Positions 1 through 6,217 of a stretch of DNA of 6,217 nucleotides are shown here, one piece after another. The position numbers and the translations under genes are program-made. Position 1 is the stretch's first letter. Every line of letters starts with the position of its first letter. The notes beneath the pieces were generated by a model. That model saw nothing but the letters and a program-made list of their open reading frames with translations, had not been told where the DNA came from and did not search any database. Location: assembly GCA_947481355.1 (NCBI GenBank), contig CANKGM010000126.1, positions 1 to 6,217 on the forward strand. Reading direction: 5' to 3'. The stretch is from Chitinophagaceae bacterium. Its GTDB lineage: Bacteria > Bacteroidota > Bacteroidia > Chitinophagales > Chitinophagaceae.

Positions 1-677
1 CTTTATTGCGCAATAATGTTGGCCATCCTATCTCAAAAAATTTAGATTACGTGCTTTCGGCATTTCCCCAATCAATTGATACTATTTCTACGAATGGCAT
101 TACACATCAACTATTGCTTTCAACATCCGACTTCTCTCGTTCATTACAAACCCCTGCTATTGTGGAGTGGAAGAGTATTAAAAATGAGGAAGACCTAAAT
201 TATTTTACCAAAAAGCAAATGCCTATAGCTGTCCTTGTAGAAGGGAAATTTAAATCTTTGTTTTCAAATCGATTAACTGCTGATCAGTTGAATGAACTTC
301 AGGGTAATCAAGGTGGAGGATTTGTTAGTTCTTGTCAACTTCCAAATAGTATGATTTTTATTTCTGATGCAGACATATTGTTGAATACAGTCAGTGAAAA
401 AGACGGACCATTACCTATGGGAATTAATTCCTATACCCGTGAACAATTTGCCAACAAAGATTTTATCAGTAATTCCCTTTTTTATTTAACTGGAGGAGCT
501 GATATAATGAGTACTCGCTCAAAGGCCTATCAGCTAAGATTGCTAGATAAGGATTTGCTAGAGAGAGATAGACTTTTTTGGCAACTCTTGAACATATTCT
601 TGCCTTTAGTTTTTCCTTTGCTTCTCGCTATTGGGTATCCATTTTTGCGAAAAAGAAGATTTGCCCATCAGGCCTAG
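1..677 (+). CDS. gldG: Gliding motility-associated ABC transporter substrate-binding protein GldG, C-terminal part (5' end outside window)
   Basis: The reading frame is already open at the left edge (first full codon at base 3) and ends at TAG 675-677, giving about 225 residues. GldG proteins are usually about 550 residues, so this is roughly the last two fifths. The TTG at base 6 is only an internal leucine, not a start. Family-typical stretches are visible: a segment like DYVLSAFPQSIDTI near the start, AVLVEGKFKSLFSNRL (about 231-276), an ISDADILLN strand, and RSKAYQLRLLDKDLLERDR just before a single hydrophobic membrane segment (about 574-645) followed by the basic tail RKRRF. In the family, GldG anchors in the inner membrane and works with the GldF permease and GldA ATPase in an ABC transporter needed for gliding in some Bacteroidota; many non-gliding members also carry it, so its presence does not prove motility. 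gldF would be expected just upstream. Identification rests on these motifs and is strong. Confidence 0.93.
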   Translation, partial: LLRNNVGHPISKNLDYVLSAFPQSIDTISTNGITHQLLLSTSDFSRSLQTPAIVEWKSIKNEEDLNYFTKKQMPIAVLVEGKFKSLFSNRLTADQLNELQGNQGGGFVSSCQLPNSMIFISDADILLNTVSEKDGPLPMGINSYTREQFANKDFISNSLFYLTGGADIMSTRSKAYQLRLLDKDLLERDRLFWQLLNIFLPLVFPLLLAIGYPFLRKRRFAHQA

Positions 678-698
678 CCAAGACCCCTCCGGAATGAT

Positions 699-706
699 TA
701 CCTTTG
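699..706 (+). promoter_or_regulatory. Possible Bacteroidota -7 promoter element upstream of the TerC gene
   Basis: TACCTTTG matches the Bacteroidota primary-sigma -7 consensus TAnnTTTG exactly and lies in the 51-base gap between gldG and the TerC gene. If used, transcription would begin around base 713, leaving a leader of about 16 bases before the ATG at 729. No TTTG-like -33 element is present at the expected 19-21 base spacing; the nearest TTTG, at 660-663, is about 35 bases upstream. A six-base match arises by chance fairly often in AT-rich DNA, so this is suggestive only. The gene could equally be read through from gldG. Confidence 0.3.
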
Positions 707-728
707 AGGGCATAGTATTCAATTTTAT

Positions 729-1694
729 ATGACGATAGATCAAGTTACATATTTAACGTTTGGCGCATTGCTTATTGGGGCATTGATATTCGATCTTGGC
801 TTATTGAGTAAGAAGAATGAAGTTGTAAGTATAAAAAAAGCATTGATTCAAACACTTTTTTGGGTAAGTCTTTCCATTGCATTTTGTATTTTTTTGTGGG
901 TTGAAAAATCAACCATATTGTCTACCAAGTTTTTTGCTGCGTATCTCATGGAGTGGTCGTTGAGTATTGATAATATTTTTGTGTTTATTTTAATCTTTAC
1001 TTATTTCAATGTCAAGGCATCCGATTCTGGTCGAGTTCTTTTAATTGGAATTCTTCTAGCGATAGTATTTCGCATCGTGTTCATTGCTTTAGGAATTGAG
1101 TTGATCAATCACTTTCATTGGATACTCTATGTATTTGGCTTTTTCCTTTTGTATACGGGGTATCATCTTTTCAATAAAAAGGATGAAGCTGAATTTGATC
1201 CAGGGAACACACGTATCTATAAATTTATTACTCGTTTTTTTAGAGTGACACTTGCTGATCCTCAAGGAAAGTATTTTATAAATGAAAAAGGTAAGGTATA
1301 TTTCACTACGTTGTCTGTTGTCGTTTTGATGTTGGCCGCAGTTGATGTAGCCTTTGCGTTAGATTCCATACCTACTGTAGTCTCTTTGGTGCGTGAAAAA
1401 GCGAATATGGGATTTAGTTCAGATGATATTCTCGTTATTTATTCATCTAATATTTTTGCCGTGTTAGGTTTGCGATCTCTTTTCTTTTTGTTACGAGGCG
1501 CAATTGATCAATTTGATTACCTGCAACAAGGTATTGCCATTGTGCTTATTTTTATCGGCGTTAAAATGTTGATTGAATTCTTTGGAATACATATTTCTAT
1601 TTTTGTATCATTGTGCGTTATCATGCTTTGTTTGTCTGGGTCTATTTTGTACTCAATCGAAGCAAAACGCAGGAGAGCCATAAAAAAGGATTAG
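729..1694 (+). CDS. TerC/Alx family integral membrane protein, probable metal-ion (Mn2+) exporter
   Basis: A 321-residue polytopic inner-membrane protein of about the usual length for the Alx/TerC branch. Hydrophobic segments fill nearly the whole chain, apart from a polar loop around residues 150-190 and a short basic tail (KRRRAIKKD). The two family signature regions are intact: MEWSLSIDN at residues 74-82 (acidic E75 and D81 within a membrane segment) and AVDVAFALDSIP at 204-215 (D206 and D212), followed by SSNIFAVLGLRS at 239-250. These repeated acidic membrane motifs are thought to form the ion path. The family is named after tellurite resistance, but studied members (Alx of Escherichia coli, MeeF/MeeY of Bacillus) export manganese, and in Bacillus they help metallate secreted enzymes. 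The substrate here is an inference. No Shine-Dalgarno sequence sits close to ATG 729, which is usual in Bacteroidota. The gene ends one base before the MurF-Alr start, so the two are probably co-transcribed. Family assignment is firm; the ion is not. Confidence 0.92.
   Translation: MTIDQVTYLTFGALLIGALIFDLGLLSKKNEVVSIKKALIQTLFWVSLSIAFCIFLWVEKSTILSTKFFAAYLMEWSLSIDNIFVFILIFTYFNVKASDSGRVLLIGILLAIVFRIVFIALGIELINHFHWILYVFGFFLLYTGYHLFNKKDEAEFDPGNTRIYKFITRFFRVTLADPQGKYFINEKGKVYFTTLSVVVLMLAAVDVAFALDSIPTVVSLVREKANMGFSSDDILVIYSSNIFAVLGLRSLFFLLRGAIDQFDYLQQGIAIVLIFIGVKMLIEFFGIHISIFVSLCVIMLCLSGSILYSIEAKRRRAIKKD
1686..1690 (+). promoter_or_regulatory. Shine-Dalgarno-like site for the MurF-Alr gene, inside the end of the TerC gene
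   Basis: AAGGA lies 5 bases before ATG 1696, within the last codons of the TerC gene. The spacing is near the usual optimum, and this is the best such motif in front of any start in this window. It supports ATG 1696 as the start and fits translational coupling, with ribosomes finishing at TAG 1692-1694 restarting almost in place. Many Bacteroidota make little use of Shine-Dalgarno pairing, and the run of lysine codons here is A-rich anyway, so the match may be partly fortuitous. Confidence 0.45.
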
Positions 1695-1695
1695 T

Positions 1696-4164
1696 ATGAT
1701 TGCTTATCAATCTAACGATATTTCAATTATTATTCGGGCTAAGTTGAATGGGAGAGCTGATTCTAGCAATATTCAACATCTTTCATTTGATAGTAGAAAA
1801 GTTGTCTTTCCAGAATCAACGTTGTTTTTTGCGATTACCACTTCAAAGCGAGATGGGCATGATTACATCAAGGAATTATATAGTCGTGGTGTTAGACATT
1901 TTGTAATCAGTAAATCAACAGATTATCATATATACCCTGCTGCACAATTTATGCTTGTAAAGGATGTTGTTGAGTCTTTACATTTATTGGTTGCTACACA
2001 TCGAAAGAAATTTGATTATCCGGTTATTGGAATAACTGGCAGTAATGGAAAGACCATTGTAAAAGAATGGCTATTTCATGTATTACAAACCGAATTCAAT
2101 ATTGTGCGTAGTCCACGTAGTTATAATTCTCAACTTGGCGTTCCATTGAGTGTTTGGCAAATGGATTCAATGCATAATTTGGGAATTTTTGAAGCTGGCA
2201 TCTCGACAGTTAGTGAAATGGAACATTTACAGCCTGTTATCAAACCTGTTATTGGAGTGATTACCAATATTGGAGAAGCACATAATGAAGGGTTTGAAAC
2301 GATGTTGGTAAAGTTAGAAGAGAAATTATTCCTTTTTCAAGAAGCTGATGTGCTTGTTTATTGCAAGGACCATGAGATGATTGATAAAGTTGTCCATCAG
2401 TCAAAATTCAATTCTGTACTGAGTTGGGGGAAAAATGATTTAGCTGATATTAGGATTACAGAGCAAGTGATATTAGATGGGATAACATCTCTTCAGCTCA
2501 TTTTTAGTGACGAGCAATATTCTTTATCTATTCCCTTTTCAGATCCTGCTGCCATTGAAAATGCAATGCATGTTTTTGCAGTCGCGCTCTATTTAGGTGT
2601 AGCAAAAAAAATAGTCGATCGGCTGAGTGACCTTCCACCGCTTGCTATGCGTTTAGAAAAGAAGGAGGGTCAAAATCAGTGTACTCTTATAAATGATAGT
2701 TATAATGCTGATCTCAATGGTTTATTCAGCGCGATTGAGTTTATGTCGATACAAACTTCAAAGCAAGATAAAACAGTTATCCTTTCAGATATTACTGGGA
2801 TTATAGAGCATGAAGAAAAAACCTATAACGATATTGCAGAATATCTTTCTCAAAAAAAAGTACAGCGGTTAATTGGAATCGGGCCACATTTTTATCGATT
2901 TAGTTCATTCTTTAATCATAAGGGGATTAGCACTGAAGTCTATTTAGATCCTGAAGAATTTTTAGCTCATTTTAAGCTTAGTACATTTCGAAATGAATTA
3001 ATCCTAATAAAAGGATCTAGGGCTTCTAGGTTAGAACGAATTAGTCATTTGTTAGAGCGCAAGATTCATCAGACTCGGCTAGAAATTGACTTGCCTGCCA
3101 TTACACATAATTTGATGGAGTATCGAAATATTGTTAAAAAAGGTACTGGCTTAATGGTTATGGTGAAAGCCTTTTCATATGGATCAGGTAGTTATGAAAT
3201 TGCAAATTTATTGCAGTTCCATCAAGTAGAATATCTTGCAGTAGCCTATGTAGATGAGGGCGTAGAGTTAAGAAAGGCAGGTATCAATCTGCCTATAATG
3301 GTAATGAATACAGAACCTCAGGCTTTTCCTGAGTTATTGGAATTCAATTTGGAACCTGAGCTTTTTTCTATCGAGATTGCAAAGCAGTTTGATCAATTCT
3401 TGCAACAAGAAGGGATTAATTTTTTCCCAGTACATATCAAATTAGACACCGGTATGCATAGGCTGGGATTTGAAGTCGGGAGCTTGGATGAATTGATATC
3501 ATTAATTAAAAATCAAAATGTTTTTAAAGTTCAATCTGTTTTTACCCATCTTGTTGCATCAGAAAATGACCTAGAGGATGACTTTACTAACCAACAGCTC
3601 GGTGAATTTGATAAAGGTTGTACTATTTTAAAAGAGGCGTTGGGCTATTCATTTTTGACTCATGCTGCCAATACAGCTGCAATAAGTCGATTCCCTGATT
3701 TGTCAAATTCTTTGGTCCGGTTAGGTATTGGGTTATATGGTGTCAATCCTGGTAATGCGCATTTAAATTTAATCGAGTCAAGTTCTTTGAAGACTACCAT
3801 ATCACAAATAAAGCGGGTTTCAAAGGGTGAGACAGTGGGGTATGGACGAAAGGCAATTCTTCAACGCAATTCTATTATTGCAACGATACGAATAGGTTAT
3901 GCAGATGGCTATCCAAGAAGTTTGGGGAATGGTATAGGGTCAGTTCTAATAAAAGGGAAACCTGTAAACACGATTGGAAATGTTTGCATGGATATGACCA
4001 TGGTCGATATCACAGATTTTCCTGAGATAACCGTAGAAGATGAGGTTTTGGTTTTTGGCAAAGGGAATTCAATTAAAGCTATTGCTGAGGCGGCTGGGAC
4101 TATTCCATACGAAATCATGACAGGTATTTCTCAACGTGTTCAACGGGTTTATTTTCATGAATAG
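1696..4164 (+). CDS. murF-alr: Bifunctional UDP-N-acetylmuramoyl-tripeptide:D-alanyl-D-alanine ligase / alanine racemase (MurF-Alr fusion)
   Basis: An 822-residue cytoplasmic fusion enzyme. Residues 1 to about 455 are MurF, which uses ATP to join D-Ala-D-Ala to UDP-MurNAc-tripeptide. Visible are the N-terminal substrate domain (SFDSRKV), the ATP loop GITGSNGKT at 112-120 (K119, T120), the YNSQLGVPLSVW segment, TNIGEAHNEGFE, DSYNAD around 334-339, and the C-terminal KGSRASR at 439-445. From about residue 459 comes a complete PLP-dependent alanine racemase (L-Ala to D-Ala). The Schiff-base lysine is K491 in VKAFSYGSG, K582 and R589 lie in HIKLDTGMHRLGF, R675 (pyridine-nitrogen contact) in VRLGIGLYG, the second catalytic base is Y716 in VGYGRK, and the substrate loop is GNVCMDMTMVD at 761-771. 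Both halves keep their key residues, so both should be active. The fusion is common in Bacteroidota, though there the racemase motif often reads AFSYGSG rather than the ADAYGHG of other bacteria. The junction has little or no linker. The gene starts 1 base after the TerC gene and precedes lspA by 26 bases. Confidence 0.96.
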   Translation: MIAYQSNDISIIIRAKLNGRADSSNIQHLSFDSRKVVFPESTLFFAITTSKRDGHDYIKELYSRGVRHFVISKSTDYHIYPAAQFMLVKDVVESLHLLVATHRKKFDYPVIGITGSNGKTIVKEWLFHVLQTEFNIVRSPRSYNSQLGVPLSVWQMDSMHNLGIFEAGISTVSEMEHLQPVIKPVIGVITNIGEAHNEGFETMLVKLEEKLFLFQEADVLVYCKDHEMIDKVVHQSKFNSVLSWGKNDLADIRITEQVILDGITSLQLIFSDEQYSLSIPFSDPAAIENAMHVFAVALYLGVAKKIVDRLSDLPPLAMRLEKKEGQNQCTLINDSYNADLNGLFSAIEFMSIQTSKQDKTVILSDITGIIEHEEKTYNDIAEYLSQKKVQRLIGIGPHFYRFSSFFNHKGISTEVYLDPEEFLAHFKLSTFRNELILIKGSRASRLERISHLLERKIHQTRLEIDLPAITHNLMEYRNIVKKGTGLMVMVKAFSYGSGSYEIANLLQFHQVEYLAVAYVDEGVELRKAGINLPIMVMNTEPQAFPELLEFNLEPELFSIEIAKQFDQFLQQEGINFFPVHIKLDTGMHRLGFEVGSLDELISLIKNQNVFKVQSVFTHLVASENDLEDDFTNQQLGEFDKGCTILKEALGYSFLTHAANTAAISRFPDLSNSLVRLGIGLYGVNPGNAHLNLIESSSLKTTISQIKRVSKGETVGYGRKAILQRNSIIATIRIGYADGYPRSLGNGIGSVLIKGKPVNTIGNVCMDMTMVDITDFPEITVEDEVLVFGKGNSIKAIAEAAGTIPYEIMTGISQRVQRVYFHE

Positions 4165-4190
4165 TTTTTGGAGAACTTATTCAAGGCTTC

Positions 4191-4877
4191 ATGCTCATGT
4201 CTTATATTTGCAAAAACAAGTCTGTGAAGCTTAAACACGTTTTTCTTTTTACTATCCTAATTCTATTGGTAGATCAATTTGTCAAAATCTACATCAAAAC
4301 ACATTATTATATTGGGCAAGAGACGGTGTTGATTAATGCACTTCCATGGATGCGAATTCACTTCATCGAAAACGAGGGGATGGCTTATGGTTGGAAATTG
4401 TCTGGAGGATGGGGTAAGATTGCCCTCACTGTTTTTCGATTGATTGCTGTTGTGTTGGGCACGTTTTATATTAAGGGTGTAATAGCTAAAAAGTATCATC
4501 CTGGTTATATTATTTGTGTAACTTTTATTTATGCAGGTGCAATTGGAAACTTGATTGACAGTATATTTTATGGGATGATCTTTGAATCTAGTGATCCGTA
4601 TAGCCAGAATTTATCACATGCCATCTGGCAAGATGGATTTCAAGGAGGCTATGCTAGAATGCTGCATGGCAGGGTAGTTGATATGCTTTACTTTCCAATC
4701 ATTCAAGATGCAACTTTTCCAAGCTGGGTTCCAGTGTGGGGTGGAGAATCGTTTGAGTTTTTTAGGCCCGTTTTTAATATTGCGGATGCCGCCATTTCTG
4801 GCGGTGTTATTGCAATCCTGGTTTTTCAAAGTAAGTTTTTCCCAGCTGTTTCTTCAGCCGATGATGGTAGAAGCTAA
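4191..4877 (+). CDS. lspA: Lipoprotein signal peptidase (signal peptidase II)
   Basis: A 228-residue inner-membrane aspartic protease that cuts the signal peptide from diacylglyceryl-modified prolipoproteins, after Lgt and before final acylation. About four hydrophobic segments are visible. Conserved residues are D28 in LVDQFVK, N61 in IENEGMAYG, GNLID at 119-123, the first catalytic aspartate D164 in GRVVDMLYFP, and the second, D199, in FNIADAAISGG. The protein is longer than the roughly 165 residues of proteobacterial LspA because of two insertions: about 40 residues between D123 and D164, and a Trp/Phe-rich loop between D164 and D199 (SWVPVWGGESFEFF). Both are usual in Bacteroidota. ATG 4191 is chosen as the start; ATG 4197 (Met3) is nearly as good, since an AAGG at 4183-4186 lies 4 and 10 bases upstream respectively. 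The gene lies 26 bases after murF-alr and is probably in the same transcript. The function is secure; the exact start is less so. Confidence 0.95.
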   Translation: MLMSYICKNKSVKLKHVFLFTILILLVDQFVKIYIKTHYYIGQETVLINALPWMRIHFIENEGMAYGWKLSGGWGKIALTVFRLIAVVLGTFYIKGVIAKKYHPGYIICVTFIYAGAIGNLIDSIFYGMIFESSDPYSQNLSHAIWQDGFQGGYARMLHGRVVDMLYFPIIQDATFPSWVPVWGGESFEFFRPVFNIADAAISGGVIAILVFQSKFFPAVSSADDGRS

Positions 4878-4913
4878 GACTAGGTATACCTTCCAACTTT
4901 AGGGTAGATTATC
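4878..4913. other. Short convergent intergenic gap with a 10-base perfect palindrome, no clear terminator
   Basis: Only 36 bases separate the stop of lspA (TAA 4875-4877) from the stop of the comM gene on the other strand (TGA, complement of 4914-4916). The gap contains AGGTATACCT (4882-4891), a perfect palindrome, but it has no loop, is AT-rich at its centre and lacks a T-run, so it does not look like an intrinsic terminator for either direction. Ten-base palindromes occur by chance about once per kilobase. Transcripts from the two sides may overlap here or end by another mechanism. Confidence 0.4.
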
Positions 4914-6217
4914 TCAGCCTCCCCATCCTTCTCGATCAAGGTTTCTGTATTGTATAGCTTCAGCAATATGTTCAGTCTTGATATGTTGATTATTCCCCAG
5001 ATCGGCAATTGTTCTAGCTACTTTTAATATTCTATCGTATGCTCGAGCAGATAGGTTGAGTCGCTCCATTGCTTTTTTTAGAAGAATCTGTGCCTGTTCG
5101 TCGAGTTGACAAATGATTTTTAGTTCTCTAGAGCCCATTTGAGCGTTTGAATAAATTCCAGGATTTTCTGCATAACGTTCAGCTTGAATTTTTCGTGCTG
5201 CAATTACACGTTCTCTGATAATTTCAGATTTTTCGGTGATTTGATGTGATGCCAGTTGAGAAAATGCTACAGGAGTAACTTCTACATGCAAGTCTATCCT
5301 ATCTAGCAGTGGGCCTGAAATTTTATTTAAATATTTAGTTACCAAGCCTGGTGGACAGGTACATTTTTTTTCTGGGTGATTATAGAACCCGCATGGACAA
5401 GGATTCATGGAGGCTACGAGCATAAAGGATGTAGGAAAATCGATGGCAATGCGAGCACGTGATATAGTTACTTTTCTTTCTTCGATGGGTTGTCTCATGA
5501 CTTCTAAGACTGTTCTCTTAAATTCAGGGAGTTCATCAAGAAATAGAACGCCATTGTGGGCTAGTGATATTTCTCCTGGTTGTGGTGTAGAACCGCCGCC
5601 TACGAGTGCAACATCACTGATGGTATGATGAGGGCTTCTGAAGGGCCTCTTTGTTATCAGGCTGGTATGTTCTGGAAGTTTACCGGCAACGCTATGGATT
5701 TTCGTGCTTTCGAGTGATTCTTCTAGAGATAGGGGAGGAAGAATAGAGGGCAATCTTTTTGCAAGCATGGTTTTCCCGGCGCCGGGCGGGCCGATGAGAA
5801 TTACATTATGTCCGCCCGCCGCCGCGATTTCCAATGCCCTCTTAATATTTTCTTGTCCTTTAACTTCTGAAAAATCGGTTTCAAATTTTATTTGAGATTG
5901 GTAAAACTCTTTCTCAACATCTATTTTAATGGGCGTTGCATTATTTCCATCATTTCGGATAAAGTCAACTACTTCTTTTAGAGTTCTAAGTCCAAATACA
6001 TTAAGTCCATTAACCATCGCTGCTTCTCGGGCATTTGTATCGGGTACAATCAGTCCTTTGAAACCTTCCTTTCTTCCTTGTATAGCAATTGGTAATGCGC
6101 CTCTGATTGACCTTAGCTCACCATCAAGGCTAAGTTCGCCCATCATAATATGATCTGACAGTCGTTGAGAAAATATTAGTTGTTCCGATGCAGCCAATAC
6201 TCCTATAGCAATTGGGA
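4914..6217 (-). CDS. comM: YifB/ComM family Mg chelatase-like AAA+ ATPase, 5' end outside window
   Basis: The frame reads leftward from the right edge to a TGA at 4914-4916, giving about 433 residues. The family is about 510 residues long, so roughly the first 80 are missing. The TTG near 6197 is an internal codon, because the upstream bases still read as the conserved PIAIGVLAASEQL of the N-terminal Lon-like (S5 fold) domain. Downstream come the AAA+ core with Walker A GPPGAGKT (5769-5792), RPFRSPHHT and VALVGGG of the Mg-chelatase family, Walker B VLFLDELPEF (about 5523-5552), and a cysteine cluster MNPCPCG...CTCPPG (5347-5407) that may bind a metal. GPLLDRIDLHVEV follows, then the C-terminal helical domain with LSARAYDRILKVARTIADLG. 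ComM in Vibrio cholerae is a hexameric helicase that speeds branch migration of transformed DNA; the gene is also widespread in bacteria not known to be competent, so the role here is inferred. It is not a true Mg chelatase or an active Lon protease. It runs convergent to lspA. Confidence 0.94.
   Translation of the reverse strand, partial: PIAIGVLAASEQLIFSQRLSDHIMMGELSLDGELRSIRGALPIAIQGRKEGFKGLIVPDTNAREAAMVNGLNVFGLRTLKEVVDFIRNDGNNATPIKIDVEKEFYQSQIKFETDFSEVKGQENIKRALEIAAAGGHNVILIGPPGAGKTMLAKRLPSILPPLSLEESLESTKIHSVAGKLPEHTSLITKRPFRSPHHTISDVALVGGGSTPQPGEISLAHNGVLFLDELPEFKRTVLEVMRQPIEERKVTISRARIAIDFPTSFMLVASMNPCPCGFYNHPEKKCTCPPGLVTKYLNKISGPLLDRIDLHVEVTPVAFSQLASHQITEKSEIIRERVIAARKIQAERYAENPGIYSNAQMGSRELKIICQLDEQAQILLKKAMERLNLSARAYDRILKVARTIADLGNNQHIKTEHIAEAIQYRNLDREGWGG

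Noticed and set aside
1..677. gldG as a truncated pseudogene starting at TTG 6.
   Set aside because: The frame is open through the left edge and conserved family sequence begins at once, so the gene is cut by the window, not broken.
685..710. Inverted repeat CCCTC...GAGGG between gldG and the TerC gene, as a terminator.
   Set aside because: The stem is only 5 bases with a 16-base loop and no T-run follows, so it is too weak to call.
729..1694. The TerC-family gene as a tellurite resistance determinant.
   Set aside because: There are no other ter genes nearby, and chromosomal proteins of this length with these motifs belong to the Alx-like metal-export branch.
3909..4118. Open frame antisense to the end of murF-alr, about 69 codons.
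   Set aside because: It lies wholly opposite conserved racemase sequence, resembles no family I recognise, and is the kind of frame expected by chance.
4162..4170. Possible -7 promoter element (TAGTTTTTG) just before lspA.
   Set aside because: The spacing is TA-N3-TTTG, one base longer than TAnnTTTG. It also overlaps the stop of murF-alr in a tight gene run, so read-through is the simpler explanation.
4882..4891. Palindrome AGGTATACCT as a specific regulator site.
   Set aside because: It is a single copy between two gene ends, where operators are not expected, and such palindromes are common by chance.
5407..6153. Several plus-strand open frames of 60-75 codons opposite the comM gene.
   Set aside because: The minus strand codes continuously for a conserved AAA+ protein. 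The plus-strand frames have Ser/Pro-rich compositions typical of antisense shadows.

Overview
This window is AT-rich chromosomal DNA from a member of the Bacteroidota (the Flavobacteriia/Cytophagia/Sphingobacteriia side of the phylum). Three things point there: the C-terminal part of a GldG gliding-motility protein, a family confined to that phylum; a fused MurF-alanine racemase, the form typical of these bacteria; and a lipoprotein signal peptidase with the long internal insertions usual in Bacteroidota. The genus cannot be fixed from the sequence alone. All five genes look intact except where two run off the window edges.

Layout. Bases 1-677 (+) hold the 3' part of gldG, cut by the left edge. 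After a 51-base gap with one possible Bacteroidota-type -7 promoter element comes a TerC-family membrane protein (729-1694, +). One base after its stop begins the MurF-Alr fusion (1696-4164, +), and 26 bases after that lspA (4191-4877, +). A 36-base gap with no recognisable terminator hairpin separates lspA from a convergent YifB/ComM-type AAA+ ATPase gene (4914 to beyond 6217, -), whose first ~80 codons lie outside the right edge. No stretch of 300 bases lacks a gene. I saw no tRNA, rRNA, mobile element, CRISPR array or riboswitch.

How the genes fit together. The four plus-strand genes all concern the cell envelope: an inner-membrane ABC-transporter auxiliary protein (GldG), a probable metal-ion exporter (TerC), a bifunctional enzyme that makes D-alanine and adds D-Ala-D-Ala to the peptidoglycan precursor (MurF-Alr), and the protease that removes lipoprotein signal peptides (LspA). 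The tight terC/murF-alr/lspA spacing suggests one transcript. ComM is a separate unit, linked in other bacteria to branch migration of DNA taken up by transformation.

The window reads as ordinary housekeeping DNA. I found no convincing undescribed system. The points most worth a second look are the 1-base junction between terC and murF-alr and a sharply GC-rich island over the Walker A region of comM.
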